This document shows positions 43,206 through 52,641 of a DNA stretch of 64,000 nt, in pieces. Under the pieces are notes generated by a model that saw only the letters and a program-made list of their open reading frames with translations, was not told where the DNA came from and searched no databases. The first letter of the stretch is position 1. The number at the start of each line of letters is the position of its first letter. The translations under genes were made by a program, and so were the position numbers. This stretch comes from Butyrivibrio sp. M55. GTDB lineage: Bacteria > Bacillota > Clostridia > Lachnospirales > Lachnospiraceae. The stretch is taken from NCBI RefSeq assembly GCF_900116865.1, contig NZ_FPCD01000016.1:1-64000 (forward strand), written 5' to 3'.

Positions 43206-43257
43206 GATATTACATTAATAAATCGATAAAAGCAATAGAATATTATAATAATTATTA

Positions 43258-44727
43258 TTAAATAATCTTATCGAATGTATCAGCAAGTGCAGGATAAATA
43301 TTCTTGAACTGCTGGTATCTTGCTTCGTACTTAGCTACGAGCTCAGGATCGGGCTTCTCTGTCTTGTCTACCTTAACGATTGCTGCTGCAGCATCTTCTA
43401 CACTCTTGTATGCTCCGCATGCAACCATAGCAAGCATAGCACCGCCCATTCCGGGGCCTTCTTCACATGAAGGAACATCAACTTCTACGTTGAGGATGTT
43501 AGCAATCATTCTTCTCCAAAGAGGGCTCTTAGCACCACCGCCGCAGATCATTGTTCTCTTGGGAGCTACGCCGATGCTCTTAGCAACTTCGTACATATCT
43601 CTTGTTGCGAATGCAACACCTTCAAGAACAGCCTGTGTCATATCCTCTCTGGTTGTATCCATTGTGATACCTGTGAAAGTAGCACGTGCGTTAGGATTGT
43701 TCCAAGGAGATCTCTCACCCATAAGATAAGGAAGGAAGAATACATGGTTCTCGCCAAGCTTGTCGATTCCCTTCTGCTCATCTGCATAATCCTTAGTCTT
43801 GAGGATTTCATCCATCCACCACTTGTTGCAGCTTGCTGCGCTGAGCATGCATCCCATGAGATGGAAGTGTCCGTCGGCATGATCAAATGAATGAAGTGCG
43901 TTGTTGCTGTCTACAGCAAAGCTGTCTGATGACATAAAGATTGTTCCGCTGGTTCCAAGTGAAATGTTGCACTTGTTGTTTCCAACTGTTCCTGTTCCTA
44001 CAGCTGCTGCCGCATTGTCGCCTGCACCTGCAGCGATAACAACACCGTCTTTAAGTCCGAGTTCTGCTGCAAGATCATGCTTTAACTCGCCAACTTTTTC
44101 AAAACTGTCAAAGAGCTTGGGAAGCATATTTTCTGTGATTCCGCAGATATCACACATCTCTTTTGACCATTTACGATTCTTAACGTCCAAAAGAAGCATT
44201 CCTGAAGCATCAGAATAATCTGTGCAGAATGTTCCTGATAACTTATATGCAAGATAATCCTTAGGAAGCATTATCTTCTTGATCTTCTTGAAGTTCTCAG
44301 GCTCGTTCTCTTTTACCCAAAGAATCTTGGGTGCTGTAAATCCTGCAAATGCAATGTTTGCAGTGTACTTAGAAAGAGTTTCTTTTCCGATCTCGTTGTT
44401 GAGATAATCAACCTGTTTCTGAGTTCTTCCGTCGTTCCAAAGAATTGCGGGACGAATAACTTCATCGTTCTCATCAAGAATTACAAGTCCGTGCATCTGT
44501 CCGCCAAAGCTGATACCTGCAACTTCTGACTTATCAACATCCTTAAGAAGATCCTTAAGTCCTGCAATTGCCTCGTTATACCAGTCAGAAGGATTCTGCT
44601 CTGACCAGCCGGGCTGAGGGAAGTAAAGCTTGTATTCCCTTGATGTTGTTCCGTGAATCTTACCTGTCTCATCCATAAGCACGAGCTTAACCGATGACGT
44701 TCCCAAATCTACTCCAATATAAAGCAT
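43258..44727 (-). CDS. xylB: Xylulokinase
   Basis: A 489-residue FGGY-family kinase making xylulose 5-phosphate. Seen: MLYIGVDLGTSSVKLVLMDE, GGQMHGLVILDENDEVIRPA (MHGL is typical of xylulokinases), LWNDGRTQKQVDYLN, and MICGGGAKSPLWRRMIANIL. The ATG has AGGAGG upstream. No other xylose genes are adjacent. Confidence 0.92.
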   Translation of the reverse strand: MLYIGVDLGTSSVKLVLMDETGKIHGTTSREYKLYFPQPGWSEQNPSDWYNEAIAGLKDLLKDVDKSEVAGISFGGQMHGLVILDENDEVIRPAILWNDGRTQKQVDYLNNEIGKETLSKYTANIAFAGFTAPKILWVKENEPENFKKIKKIMLPKDYLAYKLSGTFCTDYSDASGMLLLDVKNRKWSKEMCDICGITENMLPKLFDSFEKVGELKHDLAAELGLKDGVVIAAGAGDNAAAAVGTGTVGNNKCNISLGTSGTIFMSSDSFAVDSNNALHSFDHADGHFHLMGCMLSAASCNKWWMDEILKTKDYADEQKGIDKLGENHVFFLPYLMGERSPWNNPNARATFTGITMDTTREDMTQAVLEGVAFATRDMYEVAKSIGVAPKRTMICGGGAKSPLWRRMIANILNVEVDVPSCEEGPGMGGAMLAMVACGAYKSVEDAAAAIVKVDKTEKPDPELVAKYEARYQQFKNIYPALADTFDKII

Positions 44728-44950
44728 ATGTAACCTCCTAAATAAATATATAAGCGTCCATAGCAGGCGCCGACATATTGTTTACACTTATATATGCCAT
44801 TGTAAAACAGATACTTATTTTACGGCATTATACATATCCATTATACCTATTAATCACTTTCTTATCACGCCATTTTTTGCTGTTATCTCATTAAATATTG
44901 TTATACGATTCCTCCTTCTAAATCTGTAAAACATCCATTTTGCCTGCGTA

Positions 44951-45031
44951 GTGATCACAGTAGTACTCATCGCATTATTTATCTACGGTATCAAGTCAAA
45001 GAAGCAGCCTACACCCGTTTGGGAAGATTAA
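44951..45031 (+). CDS. Possible 26-codon membrane peptide
   Basis: A GTG-initiated ORF encodes a hydrophobic helix followed by GIKSKKQPTPVWED. It reads like the end of a small single-span membrane protein, but no ribosome site or ATG was found and a stop lies upstream in frame. It could be a remnant. The rest of the gap between xylB and tex (44728-44950) shows nothing recognisable. Confidence 0.3.
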   Translation: MITVVLIALFIYGIKSKKQPTPVWED

Positions 45032-45033
45032 CG

Positions 45034-45066
45034 CAAAAAAATCCCGACCTGAATCGGTCGGGATTT
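45034..45066 (-). terminator. Terminator of tex
   Basis: AAATCCCGACC and GGTCGGGATTT (45039-45049, 45056-45066), followed by a T run on the minus strand. Confidence 0.9.
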
Positions 45067-45072
45067 AACTAA

Positions 45073-47790
45073 TTAATCGTTTGCATTACCTTTAAAGATA
45101 ACAATTCCTTTTTTCTTGAACTTCTTAACGGGAGCTGCTCCGGCATCGGATGTCGCGCTTGTTGTAGCCTTTTTTGCAACTGTAGTCATTGTGCCGCTTG
45201 CACTCTTAGTAGCGTTTGTCGAAGTCTCTGCCTTTTTAACAGTTGTCCTCTTAACTACAGACTTTCTTGCAGGAGCTGCCGCTTTAGCAGCTTTTTTAGC
45301 TTCTTCATCTCTTGCCTTTCTTTCAGCAGCTTTTGCCGCTTCCTGTGCGGGTCTCTTTGCTGCATTTTCCGCAGCCTCTGCCGCAACCTGAGCGGGATCG
45401 CGAAGCTTCATTGAAAGAGAGATTCTCTTCTTATCAACTTCAACATCAAGAACCTGTACGTCTACAATGTCTCCTACGCTCACAGCTTCAAGCGGATGCT
45501 TGATGAACCTGTCTGTAATATGCGATATATGAACAAGTCCGTCCTGATGAACTCCGATATCAACAAAGCAGCCAAAGTCAATTACGTTACGAACAGTTCC
45601 CTTAAGAACCATTCCGGGCTTAAGGTCGTTCATATCAAGAACGTCGCTTCTGAGAATAGGTGCTGGCATGCTCTCACGAGGATCTCTTGAAGGCTTCTCA
45701 AGCTCGCTGAGAATGTCTGTAAGAGTGATCTCTCCGACTCCAAGTTCCTCTGACAGCTTCTTTTTCTCACTTTCTGTGATCTTATGTGAAAGAGAACCTG
45801 CTGCACTTCCGGCAACTGATGCTGTTTTGTTTCCGGCTTCGCTTTCCGCTTTTGCAGAAGCGTTTCCGCCCTTAGCATTTTCTTCAACAACTGCAAGATT
45901 GCTTCCTGCAAGTGCAGCCGCAAGAGCTGCTCCCATAGCTGTATTTGTATTTCTGATAACAACCTGCTTGGGCTTTTTCTTTGGCGCAGGTTTATTCTCG
46001 GAACGAGCGGCAGGCTTTTCAAGAACAGCCTTTGCTGCATTCTTCTGAGCCGCGCGAACATCGTCAAATGTTATTCCAAGCTTATCCATAAGCTTAAGTG
46101 TTGCATCATATGACTCGGGATGCACGCTTGTAGCATCAAGAGGATTCTCTCCGTCAGCTATTCTTAAGAATCCGGCACACTGCTCATATGCCTTGGGTCC
46201 AAGCTTCGGAACTTTAAGAAGCTCTGCCCTACTCTTGAATTTACCGTTCTCTTCTCTGTAATCTACGATATTCTTGGCAATTGCCTTTGAAATACCTGAA
46301 ATATACTGAAGAAGAGGTGCCGATGCAGTATTAAGATCTACACCTACTTTATTAACACAGTCCTCGACAACACCTTCAAGTGTCTCGCCGAGTTTCTTCT
46401 GATTCATATCATGCTGATACTGACCTACACCGATTGACTTGGGATCGATCTTAACCAATTCTGCAAGTGGATCCTGAAGTCGTCTTGCTATGGATGCCGC
46501 GCTTCTCTGACCAACATCGAATTGTGGAAACTCCTCTGTTGCAAGTTTACTTGCAGAATAAACAGAAGCTCCGGCTTCATTTACGATTACGTACTGAACC
46601 GGTCTATCAAGTTCTTTTATAAGTTCAACAATGACCTGCTCGGATTCTCTTGAAGCCGTTCCGTTACCTACAGAAATCAGGTCTACGTTGTATTTATCTA
46701 TAAGTTTCTTAAGGTCTGCCTTAGCTTCCTCAACTTTATTCTGAGGTGCTGTGGGATAAATAACCTTTGTATCAAGCACTTTTCCGGTAGCATCGACTAT
46801 TGCAAGCTTACATCCTGTTCTGAACGCAGGATCCCAACCAAGGACAGTTTTCCCAACGATGGGAGGTGCCATAAGAAGCTGTGTCAGATTCTTGCCAAAT
46901 ACAGAAATAGCGCCATCTTCGGCATTCTCTGTAAGCTCGTTTCTTATATCTCTTTCAATAGCAGGTGCTATCAATCTCTCATATGCATCTCGTGTGATCT
47001 CTTCAATGACCGGAGTAGTCACCGGGTTATCTTTTGTAATGATCTTGGTATTAAGGTATCTTAAGATATCCTCTTCGGGAGCCTGTATCTTAACTACAAG
47101 GAACTTCTCGGCCTCACCTCTGTTAAGAGCAAGAACTCTGTGTCCGAGAACTTTTTTCACAGGTTCATCGTAGTTGTAATACATCTCATAAACGCTCTGA
47201 GCCTTCTCGTCTTTGGCTCTTCCGACAAGGATACCGTTCTCCATTGTCGCTTCTCTTATATACGTACGATAGTCGGCGTTATCGGAAATATCCTCGGCGA
47301 TAATATCCATTGCTCCGCTGATGGCTTCGTTCTCGTCATTTACACCTTTCTCGGCGTCAACGAAAGCTTTGGCCGCTTCTTCCAGTGAGCCTGTAATTTC
47401 CTGCGCAAGAATGATCTCGGATAATCCTTCAAGCCCTTTCTCTCTGGCAATGCTTGCCCTTGTCTTTCTCTTTGGACGATAAGGAAGGTAAAGGTCCTCA
47501 ATCGCAACCATAGTCTCGGCTGCAACAATCTTAGCCCTAAGCTCATCGGTCATCTTGCCCTGCTCTTCGATAGAAGCAAGAACCTGCTCTCTTCTCTCCT
47601 CAAGTCCTCTTAAATACTTAAGTCTCTCATCAAGGTTACGAAGCTGTTCGTCATTTAATGAGCCTGTTACTTCCTTTCTGTAACGTGAGATAAAGGGAAT
47701 GGTGTTTCCTTCATCAATAAGCTTAATAGCGGCTTCCACCTGCCACTTCTCTACATTAAGCTCCTCTTTTATCTTTACTACTATATCCAT
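45073..47790 (-). CDS. tex: Tex-family S1 RNA-binding protein
   Basis: A 905-residue protein. Seen: the Tex N-terminal helical domain (GNTIPFISRYRKEVTGSLND), the YqgF/RNase H-like domain (VLGWDPAFRTGCKLAIVDAT; VGNGTASRESEQVIVELIKE), the helix-hairpin-helix (SRAELLKVPKLGPKAYEQCA), and an S1 domain (GTVRNVIDFGCFVDIGVHQD, GLVHISHI). Unusual additions are an Ala/Lys/Asn-rich insert of about 85 residues between the HhH and S1 regions, and an Ala/Lys-rich tail of about 115 residues. Typical Tex is about 720-780 residues. It probably acts in RNA metabolism. Confidence 0.92.
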   Translation of the reverse strand: MDIVVKIKEELNVEKWQVEAAIKLIDEGNTIPFISRYRKEVTGSLNDEQLRNLDERLKYLRGLEERREQVLASIEEQGKMTDELRAKIVAAETMVAIEDLYLPYRPKRKTRASIAREKGLEGLSEIILAQEITGSLEEAAKAFVDAEKGVNDENEAISGAMDIIAEDISDNADYRTYIREATMENGILVGRAKDEKAQSVYEMYYNYDEPVKKVLGHRVLALNRGEAEKFLVVKIQAPEEDILRYLNTKIITKDNPVTTPVIEEITRDAYERLIAPAIERDIRNELTENAEDGAISVFGKNLTQLLMAPPIVGKTVLGWDPAFRTGCKLAIVDATGKVLDTKVIYPTAPQNKVEEAKADLKKLIDKYNVDLISVGNGTASRESEQVIVELIKELDRPVQYVIVNEAGASVYSASKLATEEFPQFDVGQRSAASIARRLQDPLAELVKIDPKSIGVGQYQHDMNQKKLGETLEGVVEDCVNKVGVDLNTASAPLLQYISGISKAIAKNIVDYREENGKFKSRAELLKVPKLGPKAYEQCAGFLRIADGENPLDATSVHPESYDATLKLMDKLGITFDDVRAAQKNAAKAVLEKPAARSENKPAPKKKPKQVVIRNTNTAMGAALAAALAGSNLAVVEENAKGGNASAKAESEAGNKTASVAGSAAGSLSHKITESEKKKLSEELGVGEITLTDILSELEKPSRDPRESMPAPILRSDVLDMNDLKPGMVLKGTVRNVIDFGCFVDIGVHQDGLVHISHITDRFIKHPLEAVSVGDIVDVQVLDVEVDKKRISLSMKLRDPAQVAAEAAENAAKRPAQEAAKAAERKARDEEAKKAAKAAAPARKSVVKRTTVKKAETSTNATKSASGTMTTVAKKATTSATSDAGAAPVKKFKKKGIVIFKGNAND

Positions 47791-47882
47791 ACCTACCTCG
47801 CAGTATATATATGCTTTGTGCCCCGAAATTATGATAAAAAGAATAATTTTTGATTATTTTTTCATAAACCGCGCACTCCCAT

Positions 47883-47912
47883 ATTATACCAAGCCTTGCG
47901 GACGTATTTCAA
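47883..47912 (-). promoter_or_regulatory. Promoter of tex
   Basis: On the minus strand TTGAAA (47907-47912), an 18-nt spacer, then TGGTATAAT, an extended -10 (47883-47888). Confidence 0.75.
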
Positions 47913-48008
47913 GAGTCCGTAAAATGTCGAAGCATTGTAAAATACGGGGTTTTATACTAAAATTTAAGTAATTAACCAAAAATTTCAAAAGGAGTCATTC
48001 TTATATAA

Positions 48009-48407
48009 ATGGCAGAAAACGACGACGAGAAATACTACTACAACAATTATAACTACAACAAAGCACATAACGAGCTGGACAGCCACGTGGCACTTGCTAC
48101 TTTTGCCAGGATCCTGGGAATGTTTTCAATCCCGCTTTGCCTTATCTTTTACACAGGCATTATTCTTGGCGGTGTAGCGGTCGTTCTGGCTCTTTTGTCA
48201 AAGGGAACCATGAAGACATTCCTTCCGCAGGCAAAAAAAGCGCTTGTACTCGGAACTGTCGGCGTAGTTCTCGGATATACCATGATGGTTACCAGCATAC
48301 ATACGGTACTTACCAATCCCGAACAGCGCCAGCAACTTAACACAATGTCTGAGCAGATGTACGGAACAAGTTTTGATGATATGTTAAATGAAATAAAATC
48401 GAGGTAA
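48009..48407 (+). CDS. Small two-helix membrane protein, unknown function
   Basis: A 132-residue protein with an Asn/Tyr-rich N-terminus (EKYYYNNYNYNKAHNEL) and two hydrophobic segments (about 28-60 and 73-93). The layout resembles the DUF4190-like small membrane proteins of Firmicutes, but no family was confirmed. AAAGGAG lies about 15 bases before the ATG, a long spacing. The next gene follows ten bases later, so it begins a four-gene plus-strand run. Confidence 0.65.
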   Translation: MAENDDEKYYYNNYNYNKAHNELDSHVALATFARILGMFSIPLCLIFYTGIILGGVAVVLALLSKGTMKTFLPQAKKALVLGTVGVVLGYTMMVTSIHTVLTNPEQRQQLNTMSEQMYGTSFDDMLNEIKSR

Positions 48408-48416
48408 TTTGAAGTT

Positions 48417-48911
48417 ATGAGTATTATCGGTGCGATAGGCAGCGGATATGCACCATACAGATCTGCCGCCATCGGCACAAGTGCTGTAGCCGGAAACAAA
48501 CCAATATTGAATCCCAATGCCTCCACCGAGAAGGCACCGGGCAGAGTATCATCTCCCGCAGAGTGCGAAACCTGCAAGAACCGCAAATACCAGGATGGTT
48601 CCGATGAGATGGTTTCTTTTAAGAGCGCTCAGCACATAAGTCCGCAGTCCGCTCCTGCAAGAGTGCGCGGTCATGAGGCTGAACATGTTAGTAATGCCTA
48701 CAAAGAAGCCGCCATGAATAACGGCAAAGTTCTTCAGGCTTCAGTTTCTATAAAGACTGCCGTTTGCCCGGAATGTGGCCGAACCTATGTCTGCGGAGGA
48801 GAAACAACCACCAAAATCCGCTACGGAAACGAAGACAATCCGTATGAAAAAGAGAGAAAAGCAATGCACCGCCAGGGACTTGTCGGCGCAAATATAGACC
48901 TTACGGGGTAA
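48417..48911 (+). CDS. SprA-related putative metalloprotease-like protein
   Basis: A 164-residue protein with an HExxH motif in PARVRGHEAEHVSNAYKEAA near residue 83, as in SprA-related putative metalloproteases. Two Cys pairs (CETCKNRKYQDG near 54; CPECGRTYVCGGETTTKI near 119) may bind zinc. The C-terminal part contains NPYEKERKAMHRQGLVGANI. No signal peptide is obvious. The substrate is unknown. It sits between two membrane protein genes. Confidence 0.65.
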   Translation: MSIIGAIGSGYAPYRSAAIGTSAVAGNKPILNPNASTEKAPGRVSSPAECETCKNRKYQDGSDEMVSFKSAQHISPQSAPARVRGHEAEHVSNAYKEAAMNNGKVLQASVSIKTAVCPECGRTYVCGGETTTKIRYGNEDNPYEKERKAMHRQGLVGANIDLTG

Positions 48912-48928
48912 GTTGGGAGCAATATTTA

Positions 48929-49669
48929 ATGACTAATCTTAAGACATCGACAGAATTAAAGGCAATCGCCAAAGAAAGATCACTTGATAAATACGGAATT
49001 TTAATACTTGCAAATATTATAATTTTCGTTCTGCAAATGGCTATCTCGAGCATTGTGACAATCTCAAGCTCGGGTAGCCTTGTTATATTTGCGATAAATC
49101 AAATAATATTCCTGATAGTAAGCATACTACTTGGTGTTTTGGTCTCAGGAAAAGCCTACCTGTACATGAATCTCATCTACTCACAGACGGTTTCAACAGG
49201 CGACATTTTCTTCGGACTTAAGCAGCACCCCGACAAAGCGGTAAAGATTCAATCGGTCTTTGTACTTGCGGACTTCCTTTCAAGTCTTCCCGCTTCAATA
49301 ATTTGGTTTATCCTGACACCGAGATCACCTTTTTCCGTCAGAGTCGCACTCTTCATCGCACTGCTATTCGGACTTATCGTGAACATCTACGTGTCACTTA
49401 CATATTCACAGGCTTTTTATTTATTACATGATTATCCTGACAGATCGGCAAAAGAGCTCCTTGCATACAGCAAAACTCTTATGCAGGGGAACAGGTTTAA
49501 GCTCTTTAGTTTGCACATAAGCTTCATTCCGCTTATTATTTTCGGATGCTTGACCTTTTTCATTCCGCTTTTGTGGATTTTTGTCTACAGATATGCAACA
49601 TTGACAGCGTTCTACCAAGATCTCATCGCTGCCGGAAATACAGGAAAGGTTGAAAATGGACTTAATTGA
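48929..49669 (+). CDS. DUF975-like multi-spanning membrane protein
   Basis: A 246-residue protein starting with STELKAIAKERSLDKYG, followed by about five to six hydrophobic segments. SAKELLAYSKTLMQGNRFKL lies near residue 170, the pattern of DUF975 integral membrane proteins, whose function is unknown. The ATG has GGGAG upstream. Its end overlaps the start of the GH2 gene by 14 bases, so the two are coupled. Confidence 0.68.
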   Translation: MTNLKTSTELKAIAKERSLDKYGILILANIIIFVLQMAISSIVTISSSGSLVIFAINQIIFLIVSILLGVLVSGKAYLYMNLIYSQTVSTGDIFFGLKQHPDKAVKIQSVFVLADFLSSLPASIIWFILTPRSPFSVRVALFIALLFGLIVNIYVSLTYSQAFYLLHDYPDRSAKELLAYSKTLMQGNRFKLFSLHISFIPLIIFGCLTFFIPLLWIFVYRYATLTAFYQDLIAAGNTGKVENGLN

Positions 49670-51578
49670 TGCAATAAAAGCAATCGACAAACCTCACGAG
49701 GACGATGTGCTTAACAGACTTTATACAGTATGGGGAGAAAACCTTGATAAAGACAATGTTCTTCCCGAATATCCAAGGCCGCGCTTTGTAAGAGACGGCT
49801 TTATGAATTTGAACGGTATCTGGGAATACAAGATTGTTCAGGATATATCGGCAAATGTTCTCCCTGCGGACACTGACGGTGAGATTCTCGTACCTTTTTC
49901 ACCAGAAAGCTTTTTATCAGGTGTGGAAAAAAGACTTCTACCCGATCAGGTTCTTTGGTACAAAAAGGTACTTCCGACACTTAAAAGGAAACATGAAAAC
50001 TCAAGATTTTTACTGCATTTCGGAGCTGTAGATCAGTTTGCCGAAGTATATATAAACTCATCTTTTGTAGGCTCGCATGGCGGCGGATATCTTCCTTTTA
50101 CGCTGGACATAACGGATCATCTGAAGTTTACGGATAATGACAGCACCGCTCTTAACACTCTTATTCATGTTAAAGTCAGGGATACGAGCGACAGCTCCTA
50201 CCACAGCAGAGGTAAGCAGACTCTAAGACGAGGCGGAATGTACTACACCGCTCAGAGCGGAATCTGGCAGACTGTCTGGATTGAGGAAGTTCCCGAAACT
50301 TACATAAGAGAGCTTATCGTAACTCCTTCACAGGATTTAAAGAGCGTGACTATCGAAGTTTCAACAAACAAGCCTTGCGACATCGATGTCAGAATTCCCG
50401 GACACGAGGCGATTAAACCCAAGAAATCCGGCGAAAGTTTTAACTCTGAGCGCGAGGATCTCTTTTCGTCAGACACATATCCTTCTAACGAAGCCGGCGT
50501 AAAAGAATTTGCTCCCGCAGGTTACAGCTTCTCTTTTGAAATTGAAGATGCTCATCTGTGGAGCCCCGAAGATCCGTACCTGTACCCGATTCTCATAGAA
50601 GCAGGCGACGACAGCGTTCAGTCGTACTTTGCCATGAGATCTTTTACCATTGAAGAAGACAATACGGGAACAAAGCGTTTCTTCCTTAACCACAAGCCCT
50701 ACTTCCTCATGGGAGTTCTCGATCAGGGCTATTGGCCGGACGGCCTCTACACCGCTCCTTCAGACGAAGCGCTTATATTCGATATCACTGAGATGAAACG
50801 ACTTCATTTCAATATGATGAGAAAGCACGTAAAGATCGAGGCTGCGCGCTGGTACTATCACTGCGACAGGCTCGGAATGATAGTCTGGCAGGACATGGTA
50901 AGCGGCGGTTCATCCTACGCAAAGCCCATGGTCTCCTATCTTCCGACTCTTTTCCCGAAAGTATTCGGAAGAATGTCAGACGGCCCCGCGTACTACAAGA
51001 CATTCTCAAGACACTCGGCAGAAGGACGGGGAGAATGGCTTAACGAGATGCAGAACACTATAAGATACCTCTACAGCGTACCTTCAATAGCAACGTGGGT
51101 TCTCTTCAACGAAGGATGGGGTCAGTTTAACGCCGCAGGTGCTACCGTTATGGCAAAAGAGCTCGACAACACAAGACCTATCGACCAGGCCAGCGGCTGG
51201 TTTGACGAAGGAAGCGGCGACTTTAGAAGCGTACACAACTACTTCAGACCTCTTGCTGTAGAAAAAGATCCTAAGAACAGGGCTTTTGTCATCTCCGAAT
51301 ACGGCGGATTTACCTGCCACATAGACGGACATTCAAGTGTCGACAGAGTATTCGGATACAAAAAATACGATAACCTCGAGGCTCTCGGCGTTGCTTACTA
51401 CAACGTGATAAACGCGAACATTATCCCTCTTATCTCAAAGGGACTCTCGGGCGCAGTATATACGCAGGTTAGCGATGTTGAAGAGGAAGTAAACGGACTT
51501 ATGACCTATGACAGAAAAATAACCAAGGTCAATCCGGATCTCGATCCCAATGTATACGCCAGACTGCACCGCGACTAG
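49656..51578 (+). CDS. Glycoside hydrolase family 2 protein
   Basis: A 640-residue enzyme without signal peptide, so cytoplasmic. Seen: an N-terminal sugar-binding domain (PRFVRDGFMNLNGIWEYKI; HSRGKQTLRRGGMYYTAQSG IWQTVWIEEV), an immunoglobulin-like domain, and a TIM barrel with the acid/base motif WVLFNEGWGQFN and the likely nucleophile in FVISEYGGFTCHI. Family members are beta-galactosidases, glucuronidases or mannosidases; the substrate cannot be read here. The ATG at 49656 follows AGGAAAGG; an upstream TTG is less likely. Confidence 0.88.
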   Translation: MDLIDAIKAIDKPHEDDVLNRLYTVWGENLDKDNVLPEYPRPRFVRDGFMNLNGIWEYKIVQDISANVLPADTDGEILVPFSPESFLSGVEKRLLPDQVLWYKKVLPTLKRKHENSRFLLHFGAVDQFAEVYINSSFVGSHGGGYLPFTLDITDHLKFTDNDSTALNTLIHVKVRDTSDSSYHSRGKQTLRRGGMYYTAQSGIWQTVWIEEVPETYIRELIVTPSQDLKSVTIEVSTNKPCDIDVRIPGHEAIKPKKSGESFNSEREDLFSSDTYPSNEAGVKEFAPAGYSFSFEIEDAHLWSPEDPYLYPILIEAGDDSVQSYFAMRSFTIEEDNTGTKRFFLNHKPYFLMGVLDQGYWPDGLYTAPSDEALIFDITEMKRLHFNMMRKHVKIEAARWYYHCDRLGMIVWQDMVSGGSSYAKPMVSYLPTLFPKVFGRMSDGPAYYKTFSRHSAEGRGEWLNEMQNTIRYLYSVPSIATWVLFNEGWGQFNAAGATVMAKELDNTRPIDQASGWFDEGSGDFRSVHNYFRPLAVEKDPKNRAFVISEYGGFTCHIDGHSSVDRVFGYKKYDNLEALGVAYYNVINANIIPLISKGLSGAVYTQVSDVEEEVNGLMTYDRKITKVNPDLDPNVYARLHRD

Positions 51579-51679
51579 CAGTGTAGTGCGTTACTGTATT
51601 ACTTCCAAAAAAGACGGAGTTATTGTACAATAAATTATTATCTTATTAAGCACGATCAACGTGCAGAAATGAGGCTAAC

Positions 51680-52618
51680 ATGGAAAACATCAAAGCAGTT
51701 GTTTCTCTCGGACACGAAGCGCTGGGAGTAACCACACTCGAACAAAGAAATGCCACAAAGCTTACGGCAAAAGCACTCGCCGACCTTATAGAAGCAGGCT
51801 ATCAGCTTGTTATAACTCACAGTAACGGACCTCAGGTCAGCATGATCCACAAAGCAATGACTGAGCTCCACAGAATGTATATTGATTACACATCCGCTCC
51901 TATGTGCGTATGTAATGCAATGAGCCAGGGCTATGTAGGCTATGACATTCAGAACTCTCTTAAAACAGAGCTCACAAGAAGAGGAATCTATAAATCAGTA
52001 AGTACTATCCTTACACAGGTTACGGTAGATCCTTATGACGAAGCTTTCTACGCACCGACTAAGGCAATCGGACGTTATATGTCCAAAGAAGACGCCGATA
52101 CAGAGATCAAGAAAGGTAACTTTGTAAAAGAAGATCCCGGAAAAGGCTACAGAAGAATCGTTGCCGCTCCTAACCCCATCAAGATTGTTGAGATTGATGC
52201 TATCAAAACTCTTGTAGAAGCAGGTCAGGAAGTTATCGCATGCGGCGGCGGCGGCATCCCGGTAATTGAGCAGGGTCACGTGCTTAAAGGAGCTTCAGCG
52301 GTAATCGAAAAAGATTCTATCGCAGGAAAACTCGCTGCAGACCTTAAGTCTGACAGACTTATCATTCTTACATCGGTTCCTTACGTATACAAGAATTTCG
52401 GTAAGGATGATCAGGAACCTATCCTTAAAATGAACATTAAAGAAGCTAAAGAGTACATCGAAGCAGGCGAATTTGGTGAAGTTGACATGCTTCCCAAGAT
52501 TCAGGCAGCAATTGAGTTCTTGGAATCAAATCACGACGGTTCGGTTCTTATTACTTCTCTTGCTTCTGTAGCTGATGCACTCAAAGGAAAAGCAGGTACA
52601 TTCATAACTTTTGAGTAA
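51680..52618 (+). CDS. arcC: Carbamate kinase family protein, variant N-terminal motif
   Basis: A 312-residue amino-acid-kinase-fold protein that aligns along its length with carbamate kinases: VITHSNGPQVSMIHKAMTEL, APMCVCNAMSQGYVGYDIQN, RIVAAPNPIKIVEIDAIKTL, VIACGGGGIPVIEQGHVLKG, AVIEKDSIAGKLAADLKSDR. The usual N-terminal GGNAL phosphate-binding motif is replaced by LGHEALG. It should make ATP from carbamoyl phosphate, or the reverse, but the altered motif leaves the substrate open. clpX follows 23 bases later. Confidence 0.8.
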   Translation: MENIKAVVSLGHEALGVTTLEQRNATKLTAKALADLIEAGYQLVITHSNGPQVSMIHKAMTELHRMYIDYTSAPMCVCNAMSQGYVGYDIQNSLKTELTRRGIYKSVSTILTQVTVDPYDEAFYAPTKAIGRYMSKEDADTEIKKGNFVKEDPGKGYRRIVAAPNPIKIVEIDAIKTLVEAGQEVIACGGGGIPVIEQGHVLKGASAVIEKDSIAGKLAADLKSDRLIILTSVPYVYKNFGKDDQEPILKMNIKEAKEYIEAGEFGEVDMLPKIQAAIEFLESNHDGSVLITSLASVADALKGKAGTFITFE

Positions 52619-52641
52619 CCTCTTTTCTCTATGGAGATAAT

